DNA from: Byssothecium circinans
Taxonomy: Eukaryota; Ascomycota; Dothideomycetes; Pleosporales; Massarinaceae
Reading direction: 5' to 3'
Assembly (NCBI GenBank): GCA_010015675.1
Contig: ML976983.1
Coordinates: 740,932-804,931 of the forward strand
Length of the DNA: 64,000 nucleotides
Shown here: one piece after another, positions 1 to 10,398 of the stretch
Layout of the letters: every line of letters begins with the position of its first letter
Numbering within the stretch: the stretch's first letter is position 1
Notes under the pieces: model-generated
The model's database searches: none
The model's input: only the letters and a program-made list of their open reading frames with translations
Told to the model about the DNA's origin: nothing
Program-made: the position numbers and the translations under genes

Positions 1-84
1 CACAGGCTCCAGGCGCACGCAACTTTGATACACGCTTCTCTCATCACCCAAACCTACAAACTCCCCCCGCCATATCGTACAACC

Positions 85-2799
85 ATGGCATCCACGGCTC
101 CTTTGCCCACAGAGCCTGCCCAGGTGCGACCCTCCTTTGCAAAGGTGAGCTCCGCCAAATTTGTTGCATTCTCCGAGCGATGCTAACACAATTCTACAGG
201 TCGCGGCGACTACATACAAACCCCAAGCCTCGAAAGAGGGCGCCCCCAGCGTCAAGTCGCCTGTTGCGGTTCCTCAGGTTTTGATTCAACAAAACCCCCA
301 GAAACGCTCCAACCCTGCTAATGGCAATGCGCCAATAGCGCCTGCCGAGAACAATCGTGGAGAAGGCGATGCGAAAGACAAAGCTGGTAACACAGCAGCC
401 CGCACTGGTCAGTGGGCTAACGCGACGAGGGAGCAGGAAGCGCTCCCACTCGAATCGAAAGGCGACGCGGCAGAGAAACCGCGTCCGTCGATCGCTCTAG
501 TCAAATTCTCGACCACTGAAGATAGCACGACGCAGCTGTCGTCATCCGATGGCTCTGCTAAACCTGCCAGTATCGATGGGAAGAGTGTTGCATCTGGAAC
601 AACATTCGCCCTTGATGAGAAGGAGTCGATCCGTCCAGATGACAGCGCCAGTCTTCGGGCCGTGGAAGAGGAGGATGTGACTTCTCCTCCGGAATCGAAC
701 GCCGCCGGCTCTCGCGTCGGATCCGAGAATAGCGAGGCGCGTGCCTTCCGTGCTCAGTTGCACGAGATCACCATCATGGATCCACAACCTCAGCGTGGAA
801 TTGTGCCGGGACGCTTTCCGAATCCTGGTCCGAATGGTCCTCCTGCCCTTTATGACCCGAATCAGCCCTCAAATGGTTTAGGACGACCAATGTCTCAACC
901 TCTGACCAACGGAATGCCAGCAGGTCCAGGATCGCAAAACATACCGGCTATTCCAGATGAGAAATTGATTGAAGCGTTGCAGTCTCCACGTGACCGTCTC
1001 TTCGTTGTGAAAATCGAGCAGGATTTCATCGACTTCATTAAAGACTCACGGTACGTTTCAGTCCTTATTCCCATCGCAGACTATATACTAATAATTTCAG
1101 TGAAAATGAGTATTGCTTACCCAACTGCAACACGTTCTACAGAATGCTTGCGCATCGCTTAGCCGACTACTATCTCCTCGGGCATGTTGTTGACTCCACT
1201 ATGACTGGTGTGAGGATCACCAGGACCCCTTATTGTAGAATGTGAGCCGGAGCCATTCCCCACAATAATACTAGTTAACATCTGTGCAGTCCTCCTCCAC
1301 TCTCACAAATGGTAGATGCGACCAAAAGTGCAGACACGCCTCCCGTAGACCTTCCGGCGCGCAAAATCATGCGCCGCGGTGATGAAAAGTCAGGTACTAA
1401 CACTACAGCGAACTCAGAGAACCCGTCCAAAGCCACTTCAGAAGTTGGGGGCAGCGACGGCGGGAACGATACGGGAAACAAGTCGAAAGATAAATCCGCT
1501 CTAACTAGGGAGGAAAGAGAAGCCAGGTACAGAGAAGCACGCGAACGTATTTTCGGTAGTGCAGAAGGCGAGGGGAGCGAGTCACCGGATGCAAGTACAT
1601 CTGCAGAAGGGAAGGACATGTCGAGGTCGAGCTCCGCTTCTGGAAAAAAGAAGATGAAGAAACAGCGCAACTGTGACGACGATGACGGCTTCGAGGCTCG
1701 TTCGCGTTTCAACGCCTACTATCCGGGACAGTTCGGTATGCCCGGTTATAGCGGCGATGGCACAGTCTACTATAATGGGTATCCAGGTCCCGCGCCAAAC
1801 CCACAGTACACACCAATGCACCCAAACGCCTCGCCTCCTCAGGGGTATAACAACGGGTATGGCTCTATGATGCCGCAGGATATACAATCGCAGTATGGAT
1901 GGTCTAGCCAGCAATATTCATCGCCCAACGGTCCGATGATGTACCCTGGCTATGGCCAAATGCACAACGGCTACGACCTGTCCACCGACTTTCAGCGCGG
2001 CATGCAATCTTTTCAGACTGCGAACTTGCCCAACCAGATGACACCCAAGATGACCAACGCTTCTATGGTAGGCTATCAGGACCCTTACGTGCAACCCCCT
2101 CCAAATGTCGCCATGAACCCGGCTTGGCCGCAGATGAATCAACAGCCTACGTATCCTATGCCACAAGGTCCTTACCCATCAAATGGCTCCACCAATAGAC
2201 CAATGACTGCGCCGATGCAAGGGCCAGTACCGCCATCCTATCCATATGGACAGTTCCCACCTCCAAGCTTCAACGGGAAGCCTAGTCGCCATCAACATCC
2301 CATTCCTGGTAGTTATCAACGACCGCAGTTCAATCCTCAGAGTCAAACATTCGTACCTGGCCACAATATGCCTTTCTCTATACCTCCGAATGGCGGACCG
2401 CAGGGCATGAACAACTACGGCAATTTCCCTATGCCGAACAACGCTCAGATGTCACACCAGATGGCGCGACCAAGCCCGCCTGCTGCAAACACGCAAACTT
2501 TTGGTTCCCCTGGGCACATCAACAATAATATCTCAACCCCTTCGAACTCTTCGCCTTGCGCTCAGCCAGGCTCGTCCTCCCAGAGCTCTGGCGTTCCAGC
2601 GCAAAGCAGCATAGCCAAGTATGGGACACCATCCAATCTCCCGGCTAGGCCTCCACCGACACAGCAATCCGCCCCCAAATTCAACCTAGCGAGTCATAAC
2701 ATGGGCCGCATTCCCAGCAACCCGACTCCACCCTTTAACATCAACGGTTCTCCAGCAGTAGCGCTTCGGGGGGGTGGTCCGGGAAACGGCAACAATTAA
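85..2799 (+). CDS. R3H-SUZ domain RNA-binding protein
   Basis: Four exons (85-144, 200-1050, 1101-1241, 1290-2799) give 853 residues. Introns of 55, 50 and 48 nt have GT-AG ends and keep the frame. An R3H domain lies at about residues 285-350; its signature Arg-xxx-His is seen in YRMLAH, followed by the ...YCRIPPPL end. A SUZ-like segment follows (PARKIMRRGDE, then a charged REEREARYREARERI helix at about 420). The C-terminal 400 residues are low complexity, rich in Pro, Gln, Asn, Met and Tyr. R3H-SUZ proteins bind single-stranded RNA or poly(A) mRNA; yeast Rbs1 and animal R3HDM/Encore are relatives. The start ATG at 85 is the first in frame and follows an ACC context. Domain identity is secure; cellular role is inferred from the family. 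Confidence 0.88.
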
Positions 2800-3535
2800 T
2801 GTGAACAACGACTGTGTGGCTCTTTGCATTGCGACGGTGCTACCGTGTTTTTGAGTCTTATCATGCATGTCTTATTTCTCCTTCTATAACAGCGAAACTC
2901 GAACTTGGGACGGTTTGACTGGGAGGTTATGGCGCAGGTAGGGTAAGAATGCAATATAATCAAAATATTCTTTTCATAACATGCATTTGTGGTGCACCGC
3001 GGACATCTGGAGTCTTTCTTCGCAAAATGGTAGTGTTTCTTGGTATGAGGGACCGTTCCATCGGGTTAATACTTTGGACGATTACGCAAATGAGTTCAAG
3101 TTGGCCGGCTGGTGTAGTGTGCCTGCAGGTTTTGAGAGTAGGAGATATTTTATACTTCACGCTTTTCCTACGGTATTCTATTCGTAACGCGAATATCATC
3201 AAGTCAGAGTCCCAAATTAAGTGGTGCGGTCCATATAATTTTATAGGCGTAAAGCTTCTGAGGGTTAGTAGTCCTCCTATAGTTAGCGATGATAGGATGT
3301 TAACTTCTATCCTCTACCTAGGTAGTCACTGTATATGCCAATCATGATCCTCCTAGTATAATCCTAAGTCCTAGTATAATCCTAAGCTATCGTTATGCGG
3401 GTGTGATCATCATAGTACAGAGATAAAATAGTTTGCTTCAGCAGCACCAGCCTCTCGTGGAAAGATAACTCAGTGAAATTAGCTATAAAAACTTGTGTCG
3501 CGACTGAAGCTTGGCAATTAGAGGGGATATAAGGG
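2800..3535. other. Gene-free stretch after the R3H gene
   Basis: The 3' flank of the R3H gene, becoming AT-rich. Open frames here are short and overlap one another on both strands, and none looks like a protein. It holds an 18-bp tandem duplication near its right end and leads into the inverted-repeat element. Confidence 0.6.
3352..3387. repeat. 18-bp tandem duplication
   Basis: The unit CCTAGTATAATCCTAAGT is present twice in a row, the second copy differing only in its last base. Function unknown. Confidence 0.75.
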
Positions 3536-3569
3536 CACTCGGCTGACAAAATTCCCCGCACACCAAAAA
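3536..3569 (+). repeat. Left terminal inverted repeat of the 5S-bearing element
   Basis: Begins CACTCGGCTGAC and ends in CACACCAAAAA. It is preceded directly by AAGGG. Confidence 0.75.
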
Positions 3570-3590
3570 CCACCATATAAAAATTTGACG

Positions 3591-3606
3591 AAAAAAAACA
3601 ACAAAA
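3591..3606 (-). terminator. Pol III T-run terminator of the 5S gene
   Basis: On the minus strand the 5S 3' end is followed by five T residues and, a few bases on, by eight T residues, the usual RNA polymerase III stop signal. Confidence 0.65.
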
Positions 3607-3725
3607 ACATACAACAGCAGGTATTCCCCAGTGGTCACCCACCTGAGTACTAATCCGCCGGTATCTTGCTTATATATGGCTGAGCGGACGGGAAGCCTAG
3701 TTCTCAAGATCCTATGGTCGTATGT
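3607..3725 (-). rRNA. 5S ribosomal RNA gene
   Basis: The minus strand reads a 119-nt 5S rRNA from ACATACGACCATAGG to TGCTGTTGTATGT. Helix I is fully paired (ACATACGAC with GTTGTATGT). The internal promoter blocks are present: CTTCCCGTCCGCTCAGCC and GATTAGTACTCAGGTGGG followed by TGACCAC. The GATCTTG / CAAGATA arms remain complementary although they differ from the sequence I expect for common fungal 5S, so the fold is kept. The loop reads CCATATATAAG where a common fungal form is CCGTACTTAAG. A downstream T-run fits Pol III. Single dispersed 5S genes are normal in filamentous fungi; this one lies inside an inverted-repeat element. It could be functional or a young pseudogene. Confidence 0.85.
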
Positions 3726-3909
3726 GATATTAGATGGTTACAAAGCGGTACAAGAAGCATTAGAACACGTATCCCGCTTACCTGTGCAACAACACTACTT
3801 ATAAATATAATAAAATATAGAATTATACAGCTAGGTCTAATTTACTATATGCACATAAAATTCTTCTTTAAAAAAGCTTCGTTGTGGATAGAAAGATAGA
3901 AGGTGAAGT

Positions 3910-3943
3910 TTTTTGGTGTGCGGCGAATTTTGTCGGCCGGGTG
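3910..3943 (-). repeat. Right terminal inverted repeat of the 5S-bearing element
   Basis: Read on the minus strand it begins CACCCGGCCGAC and ends in CACACCAAAAA, differing from the left repeat at three positions. It is followed by AAGGG. Confidence 0.75.
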
Positions 3944-3948
3944 AAGGG

Positions 3949-4950
3949 ACTGAATCACTTATAGATAAGTTTTTGCGGTGTATAGTTGTTAGCTTGTTTC
4001 CTGCTCTGAGATTTTGCTACCACGAGGGACCGGTACCGCACCAGCAACCGCGCGAAAGGGTAGTTGTTGGTCCTTGAGCTGCTGCCATGCCAACCAACGT
4101 CTGACCGGGACTCTGGAAGGTTTTGCATAGGCGAGCGACGCCGGCCCGTTGTTAGTAATATAGAGCGGGAAGACTTGGGTCGTCCATATTCATTAGTTGT
4201 GGGCAACTTCCGCACTGGCCACCATTACCGTGGCGCACCGGCCACCCTTACCGCGCGGCGGAAGGACGCGGACCTCTCGTAGTTTGGCCCCTCCTTCAAC
4301 CAAGAGGTGAGATCAGACCGGCGCTGCAGATAAATGTGGTATAGCGAAGGCGGGGCCCTCGCCAAAAGGCAAAGAAGAGTGAATGGGGATACGAGGGCCA
4401 GCACCGTAAACGACTTCTACATCGCACACACGCCGTCTTTTCGCCCCTCCTTCAACCAAAAGAACGACGGCAGAGGTGAGATCAGATCGGCGCGGCTAGA
4501 AACACACGCCCAATCATCTCGTGTTTCGCGTGCAACTCCAGCAAGAAATGTTTTGGGACCTGCTGCGAGCAGCCTTCTGATTGGCACAACAAGACACTTA
4601 CCCACTTGCCCCGCCAAAAGGCAAAGAAGAGTGAATGAGGATACGAGGGCCACCTGCACCGTAAAGGACTTCTACATCGCATAGACCATCCTTGCCGTGG
4701 AAAAGACAGATGGCGGGTGCCACACATGAGCCTTGGGCGCCGGGCGGCGACGCACTACGCAGGCGCGGACGGCAGCACAAGCATACCTTTGTATGCCTCA
4801 GACGCTCAGCCCATGTCGATTGCGCAGCAAGGTTATGAACCTTGAGCTTGTATTATTGGCCAGCCAGCAACCGGCTTTGAGCTATGGCCGCCCGCACCCC
4901 TCGTATCTAGTCTCGAAGCCTACACCGTTTTTAAAACGTTAGCCTCACTT
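3949..4950. other. Repeat-relic region
   Basis: No convincing gene. The block contains a two-part direct repeat (entered separately) and scattered GC-rich segments with short overlapping open frames on both strands, as expected of decayed repeats. Confidence 0.55.
4287..4681 (+). repeat. Two-part direct repeat, two diverged copies
   Basis: Part a (4287-4324 and 4444-4494) shares CCCCTCCTTCAACCAA and AGGTGAGATCAGA(C/T)CGGCGC; copy 2 has about 13 extra bases between them. Part b (4360-4426 and 4612-4681) shares CGCCAAAAGGCAAAGAAGAG and a following segment ending in CTTCTACATCGCA. The two parts keep the same order, so a unit of at least 140 bp was duplicated and then interrupted, mostly in the second copy. 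Nature unknown. Confidence 0.7.
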
Positions 4951-4954
4951 GACA

Positions 4955-4962
4955 TATATAAA
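4955..4962 (+). promoter_or_regulatory. TATA box
   Basis: TATATAAA about 150 bp before the ATG at 5114, followed by a CT/CA-rich leader typical of fungal promoters. Confidence 0.45.
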
Positions 4963-5113
4963 GACGAACTATCCAACGTAAATCATACGGATCTCAAGCG
5001 TTTTATCTTTGCTAGATATCTTCGTTTGCTCGTGTCGATTCATTTTAAAAACATAATCACCTTTTTCTTATCATCTCAACTATAGTCTCACTCAAAGTTC
5101 TCCTACCACAAAC

Positions 5114-5487
5114 ATGGCGGCATCAAACAGCTCGACCGATACCACGTTGCTAGTATCATTTGGTGTCTTGACGCTCATCGTTGCGATTGCTGGAATACAT
5201 TACAGGGACTCACTCTTCTGTCTCTTATGTCGGAGTTTGCATCGTGCTTGGACCTTGGGTGAGTGGACCTACTGCTGGCGGGATTACTCGAAGGTTTCAC
5301 TAACTGGGATCGAGTAGATGCTTCACATGATGTGGAATCTACAGCTGGAATCGAACTACATCAACGCTCTTACAATGCATCAGTGATCGAGCTCCAACCG
5401 AGGTTATCGCTGCCGTTATACTACGATACGTCTCGTGAAGGAACCATTTCGGAAGCATCATTTGTAACGACATACGAGGAGGGATGA
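5114..5487 (+). CDS. Small single-pass membrane protein, hypothetical
   Basis: Two exons, 5114-5258 and 5318-5487, joined by a 59-nt GTGAGT...TAG intron, encode 104 residues. A hydrophobic segment at about 12-30 (LLVSFGVLTLIVAIAGI) is the only clear feature; a basic, Cys-containing stretch follows it. Upstream there is a TATA box and a fungal-style leader. The frame ends in TGA at 5485, but an adjacent frame is open from 5483 and continues coding-like for hundreds of bases. This may therefore be only the 5' end of a larger gene that has lost its frame. I do not recognise the protein. Confidence 0.45.
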
Positions 5488-6202
5488 GCAGGACTTTCTT
5501 ATCGAAATCATCGGAGCTCCAGACAACTATGATGCTAGTGTTCCTACGATTGCGTCCTTACATACCACTCGTGGGTGCAATCAGACGGCAGAGGTGGTGA
5601 AGGGGGTGAAGTTTATCGACCTGAGTAGCAGTGAGTTTGGTGTATCGTGTTGCCAAATACGAATATGGATTTTTGCAGAATCTTGACTTACTTTTCCCCT
5701 GTAGCTATGGGGAAAGGAAGCTCATATGGTGTTTTATATGTAACGTTACCTCATACGAAGAAATATGAAGATCCGCTGCTCAACCTCCCTCACCGTCATT
5801 CATCCCAAGCGGAATGTTCGAAGACTGCGGAGGACAGTTTTATAATATTTCCATCAATTTGAGTAAAGGAATTCTTTGCTCCACTTTTCCTCATCGTCGC
5901 TGGAGGGGAAAGTATTCCAAAGTGGGAGCTGGACGGACTGCTTCATTCCAGTAATACCAACATATACCATTTGATTGGCTTGACTTGCAAGAGTCTTCTG
6001 GAAGCGGGCTTGAATCCGTATTCGCAGCCTGAGGTGTTCTTCAACATGCATCTCGCCACCTCGTGGAGACTAATCATTCTTTAGCTCCAGTAGTAAGGCG
6101 GCTGCGGTGGTCATTTCGAACTTCACTGAAGACGCGGCATATGAGAGAATAGGACAGACAGTTTCAACAGGCGGACTTGTGCTGAAGAAGCAAGATCACT
6201 AA
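5483..6202 (+). pseudogene. Decayed continuation of the 5114 gene
   Basis: From 5483 a new frame (DEQDFLIEIIGAPDNYDAS...) runs to a good GTGAGT donor at 5631. After a 74-nt intron ending in CCCCTGTAG it resumes in the same frame at 5705 (MGKGSSYGVLYVTL...). It meets a TGA at 5860 but is then open again in the same frame (VKEFFAPLFLIVAGGE...) to 6084. A last open segment in another frame (SSKAAAVVISNFTEDAA...) ends at TAA 6200-6202. One frame change near 5482, one nonsense codon and one more frame change point to a broken gene. An 82-nt intron, 5435-5516, could remove the first break but needs a weak donor. Family not recognised. Confidence 0.4.
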
Positions 6203-6867
6203 ATCAAAGCATTTTCTCTTCTATGCAACGCTTATTTATTGCGGACCGTTTTAGTGGAATTAAACTAATTTCGACATTTGGTACTGCTGCATCTTACCAC
6301 GTACAACGGGCAAGCAATTTAATTGGCTTAAATCCTCTGCAGATCCTCGAGGTTCAAGAGAAACCCTCCCACCAGGTCATATTCCGCACGTGATCTGGTT
6401 CCAGTACATGTGCCCATGTTGTATCGGCTAGTAATCACGTGCCGGGATTTGTGGCTCGAGACCCGGTGGTAGAAATTTGAAGATTAATCCTTAAAGTTTT
6501 AACATAGACCCTTGAAATTATAAGGATAAGCCTAAAATAACAGGATAAAATCTTGAATTTATAGATGGATCTCATAACGCTGTAGCTCTTTAATTGGCTG
6601 ATACCTCTAATCACAGCTTGTCCCGTCGTGCCCGGTAAGAACGCAGTATTACCGAGTCGTTCCCGTGCCCCCTACCCTGCCTTATTTTCTGCAGCCAACA
6701 TCGCTTAGGTGACAGCAAATAACAATCTAACGGAGATTTTACCACGGAGTATATAACTACCCTACGATCGGTCCGTTTGCACACAGGAAGCAACAGCTTC
6801 CGATCAATTAAAAATTGTAGAACGCTGCACCCACATTTGTTTGGAAGGTTTGTTTTCATAATTAAGA
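6203..6867. other. AT-rich spacer and GMC gene promoter
   Basis: Contains an AT-rich tract around 6475-6570 with repeated short motifs (TTAA, ATAAG) that looks mutated. The last 250 bp are the upstream region of the oxidoreductase. No gene seen. Confidence 0.55.
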
Positions 6868-8889
6868 ATGGCCCCTTCATTACGGCTGTGGGCTGCTCTG
6901 GGCGCTTTGAGCGTCTTCTCCAGTTCGGCTACTGCTGTCGATAACGAGACTTTGGCTTTTGCCCAAGTCAAGGAGAAGACGTATGACTACATTATCGTTG
7001 GAGGTATGGAGCTACATGGGCGTCTATTCGTATTAAAAGAAGCTGACATCGTTTCAAGGTGGTTTGACTGGCTTGGTCGTCGCCAATCGCTTGACCGAAG
7101 ACGAAAAGGGCAGGCCATCAACAAGAAGCTCCATTTGAACAACACCACTAACATCCACAGTCTCTGTTCTGGTGGTAGAGAATGGACTCGTTGACAATAC
7201 TCAATGGGTCAACGTTCCCTACTACGCCAACATCAATGCGAAGAACTACTACAATATCTTTTCCGGCCCTGAGCCCTACATGAACGACAAGACTTGGAAT
7301 GTTTCTGTCGGAAACGTCGTGGGTGGTGGCTCCGCCGTCAACGGATTGCTGTGGGATAGAGGAACGGATCTCGACTACGACTCTTGGGAGCAACTTGGTA
7401 ATCCAGGATGGGGGTCCAATGGTATGGCCAAATACTTCAAGAAGTCGACACACTTCGACGCTCCGTCCGAGAAAACAGTGAAGGAGTTCAACATCACGTA
7501 CGACAAGGATGCGTACGGTGATGGACCATTGAAAGTGTCTATCTCGAGCTTTCAATATGAGGATTACAAAGTACGCGTCGCTGGCTTCTTCCACTTGGTT
7601 CGTGGCTAACAGTTTTCTGGTAGGACGTTTACGGGTCTTTCTTGAACCGAAATGACGTCCCTCACGTCCAAGAGGGGTTTTCACGACCAATCGGTATCTC
7701 CTGGACACCGAACTCTGTCGACAACTCCACGAAACAACGATCTTACGCTCGCACAGCTTACTACGAACCTGTGAAGACGCGCTCAAACTTGAAGCTGCTC
7801 ACCAACACCCATGTAGACGAGATTCTCTTTAAGAATGGAACACAGCTTGTTGCTAACGGCGTGAAGCTGACCTCCAATGCTGACAGCACCACATCCTCCG
7901 TATATGCGTCCAAGGAAGTTATCCTTGCTGCCGGTGGTGTATTCACTCCTCATTTGCTCATGCTTTCCGGTATCGGTCCCAAAGATGTACTTACCAGCGC
8001 CAGTATCAAGGTCAAGCACGAGCTCCCTGGCGTCGGCGCAAACTTCCAAGATCACCAAGTTCTCTACATGGTCTACAAGCTATCGAATCAGTCCATTCCC
8101 AACCCAGAAATGATGTCTTCAGCCAACCAAACTTTCAACCTCACTTCCGCCGCTCAGTACGCAGAAAACAAAACTGGCCCTTACAGCTTCGGTCGCGGCA
8201 ACGCATTAGCGTTTTTCAGCTTCAAGACCTTCTCGAAGAATCACCGCAATATCAGTTCCCTTATCTCTAAACAAGATGCCACTGCGTACCTCCCTGAGAT
8301 CTATTCTAAGAACGAAGCGCTCCTCCGCGGATATATCGCCCAACGTAACCTCCTCGTCAAGCACTACCTTTCTGACGATGGTACCGTTGGCGAGTATCCC
8401 ATCCAACCTTGGGGTCGCGCCATTACCTCTGTCCAAAAGCCCCTTTCTCGCGGTACTTTAGTCCTCAACGCGACACACCCAACCGCCAATCCCATTGTCG
8501 TGCGCCATGCTTTCCAGAACCCCGTCGACAAGATGGTTCTCGGCGAGCTTGTTCGCTGGAGCCGTGAACATTGGACTACGTCGCCCTACCTTCAGCGCTT
8601 CTCGCCCGTTGAGACTGCTCCTGGAGCGAACTCTACCACTGATGAGGCTATATTCCAGGCCGGTATCTCGACTGCTTCACTGAGCCCTACATTTGGGCAC
8701 AGCAGTGGTGCTGCGGCGCTCATGCCTGAGGAGCTTGGTGGTGTTGTGGATCCGCAGCTTAAGGTGTATGGTGTACAAAGCTTGAGGATCGTGGATGCGA
8801 GTATCTTGCCTATCATTCCTGCGGCACATCTTCAGGCGACGATGTATGCTGTTGCGGAGAAGGCGGCGGATATAATTAAGGGTCACTAA
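6868..8889 (+). CDS. Secreted GMC-family FAD oxidoreductase
   Basis: Four exons (6868-7003, 7059-7109, 7161-7570, 7624-8889) give 620 residues, normal for the family. A signal peptide of about 22 residues ends in SSSATA. The FAD Rossmann motif DYIIVGGGLTGLVVANRL is formed only after splicing. The GMC signature GNVVGGGSAVNG is at about residues 150-162. The C-terminus has the expected GGVVDPQLKVYGV and LRIVDASILP blocks. The two active-site positions appear as His in FGHSSGAA and His in PAAHLQATM. Such enzymes oxidise alcohols or sugars outside the cell and release H2O2; the substrate (aryl alcohol, glucose or other) cannot be told from sequence. Intron 2 (7110-7160) uses a GC donor. Confidence 0.88.
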
Positions 8890-9328
8890 GAGATTGGCGT
8901 GGAAGACGAATTCTTATATCTTGAATCATTGTGCATGATATGTATCAGTCAAACGCTACTGTCGCTATGTCAATATCTGGGCAGTGTGGGCGTGTTTATT
9001 TCCTTGCAGGCTAAAATATGAAGGATGAGCTGTAAAGTTCTTCGAAGAATCATAGTAGACGATTCACTATTGATGCAATCCCTCTTCAGTCCATTGCACG
9101 CTGTAGTCGATACCTTTGAGCTAAAGGTTGATTCAAATTTTCTAGGTAAAGCTATTGATTTATATCCCCCTCTCAAAGCTGAATGCATTGGAGGATTGAG
9201 TGGAACTGTTATTCTAGTGTTACTTTACATATAAGTGTCAAATGCCTTCCCTCACAGAAGTGTTACAGGTTGCAAGACTCTCGCACTGATACTTTACATT
9301 CCGCTACTATGCACCTTCCTGTTTACAC
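8890..9328. other. Convergent 3' spacer
   Basis: Lies between the ends of the GMC gene and the minus-strand gene at 9329. Nothing recognisable beyond short AT-rich stretches. Confidence 0.55.
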
Positions 9329-10398
9329 TTATCTCATGTGTTTAACACTGTCTTCTTTGGTGATATCAATTTTCTCTATCCCCATTGCTATTCTCTTCTC
9401 ATCTATGCTCTCTGCAACCTTTCTCAATCTGCCAACAATCTTCATCAGCAACACCTGCTCTTCCTTGTTGAACCATTCCATCTTCAATTCTTGCTGCGCA
9501 TTTACCCCCCACCAAATGTCATATGCGGCGTTATGTACCAAACTTGCCCATCGCCCCCGATCCTTTGTACTTAACCACGAAGAAATCTTCCGAGGTATCA
9601 AAGCATTTATGTTGGCGTCTATTGCTCCGGTCAATTCAGTCGCAGTCGTAAGCATTTGTAAAGTCTTAAGACTCGTGTCGTTGAGTTGTAGGACTTCATG
9701 CAAAGCGAGATTTGCTTGTGCGATCCCCTCAACGCGAAGGATCGAGTCGAAGATCTCCCCCAACACCTCGAGATCCTTCTTTGATGTTACCCAGGTACCA
9801 ATTGGGCTATTATGATAAACTTTGGCCAAATCTTTAGTCGCTGAGAAAGGCGTTGGTACTCGACGAAGCTGATGCGTTCGTTGTTTTTCCGAGCCCAGGC
9901 GTACTGGCGCAAATGCCACACGAGCTCTTTGCTGAACATCACAATTTGGTCCATGATATCTGGGTGATTCGCGTAGGCGTACGTGAGGTTGTCGTTCAAG
10001 CGATCAGCTAATGCCAGCAACTCGTCTGGGGAAACAGGATACGGTATGAGGTCTCGGAGATCTCGCTCTCGCTTATCATCGTCGGGGTGATAGAACGCTT
10101 TGCAGTCGAAGTCTGGCGATGCGCTGGAACTATGGGCTGCGAACACTAACTTCTTGATCCTGTGGCAGGAATTGTAGTGTCAGTCACCATTGCTGCATCT
10201 GATGAAGAAGAGGTGAAACATACCAGTCGCCTCCTTGACTTTGACCGGAGCCACCGGCACCGCCAGTGCTGAACGAAGCAGTTTGTCGACGGGGAGCCCA
10301 TCGAAACTGTGGCTTTGCGAGTCCTGGACGATGACGACGAAGTTCAGCCCCTCCGGCGATCGAGTTCCCAAAGCATGAGGATAATTTTGGTCTCGCAT
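9329..10398 (-). CDS. Hypothetical protein, three exons
   Basis: My best model reads 10398-10224, 10145-9860 and 9806-9329 on the minus strand, 312 residues. It uses introns of 78 nt (10223-10146) and 53 nt (9859-9807, with a GCGACTAAAG branch-like site). Without the second intron the frame breaks near 9860. For the first intron a nearer acceptor at 10160 fits a different upstream frame starting at 10600 (a Ser/Gly/Gln-rich N-terminus), so the 5' end is uncertain. The protein is mostly helical and charged, with no signal peptide or membrane segment. A stretch around YAWARKNNERISF and a long amphipathic C-terminal half are visible. I do not recognise a family. Confidence 0.5.

Larger units (their letters stand above)
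3536..3943. mobile_element. 408-bp MITE-like element carrying a 5S rRNA gene
   Basis: Terminal inverted repeats of 34 bp occupy 3536-3569 and 3910-3943 and match at 31 of 34 positions; the outer end reads CAC(T/C)CGGC(T/C)GACAAAATTC. The element is bounded on both sides by the direct repeat AAGGG (3531-3535 and 3944-3948), which looks like a target-site duplication. There is no transposase frame inside, so it would be non-autonomous. The left half contains a 5S rRNA gene on the minus strand; the right half is AT-rich with no recognisable content. I cannot name the superfamily from the repeats. The structure is seen directly; mobility is inferred. Confidence 0.7.

Noticed and set aside
9183..9815. 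210-residue plus-strand frame
   Set aside because: Antisense to the last exon of the gene at 9329-10398, which has better coding character.
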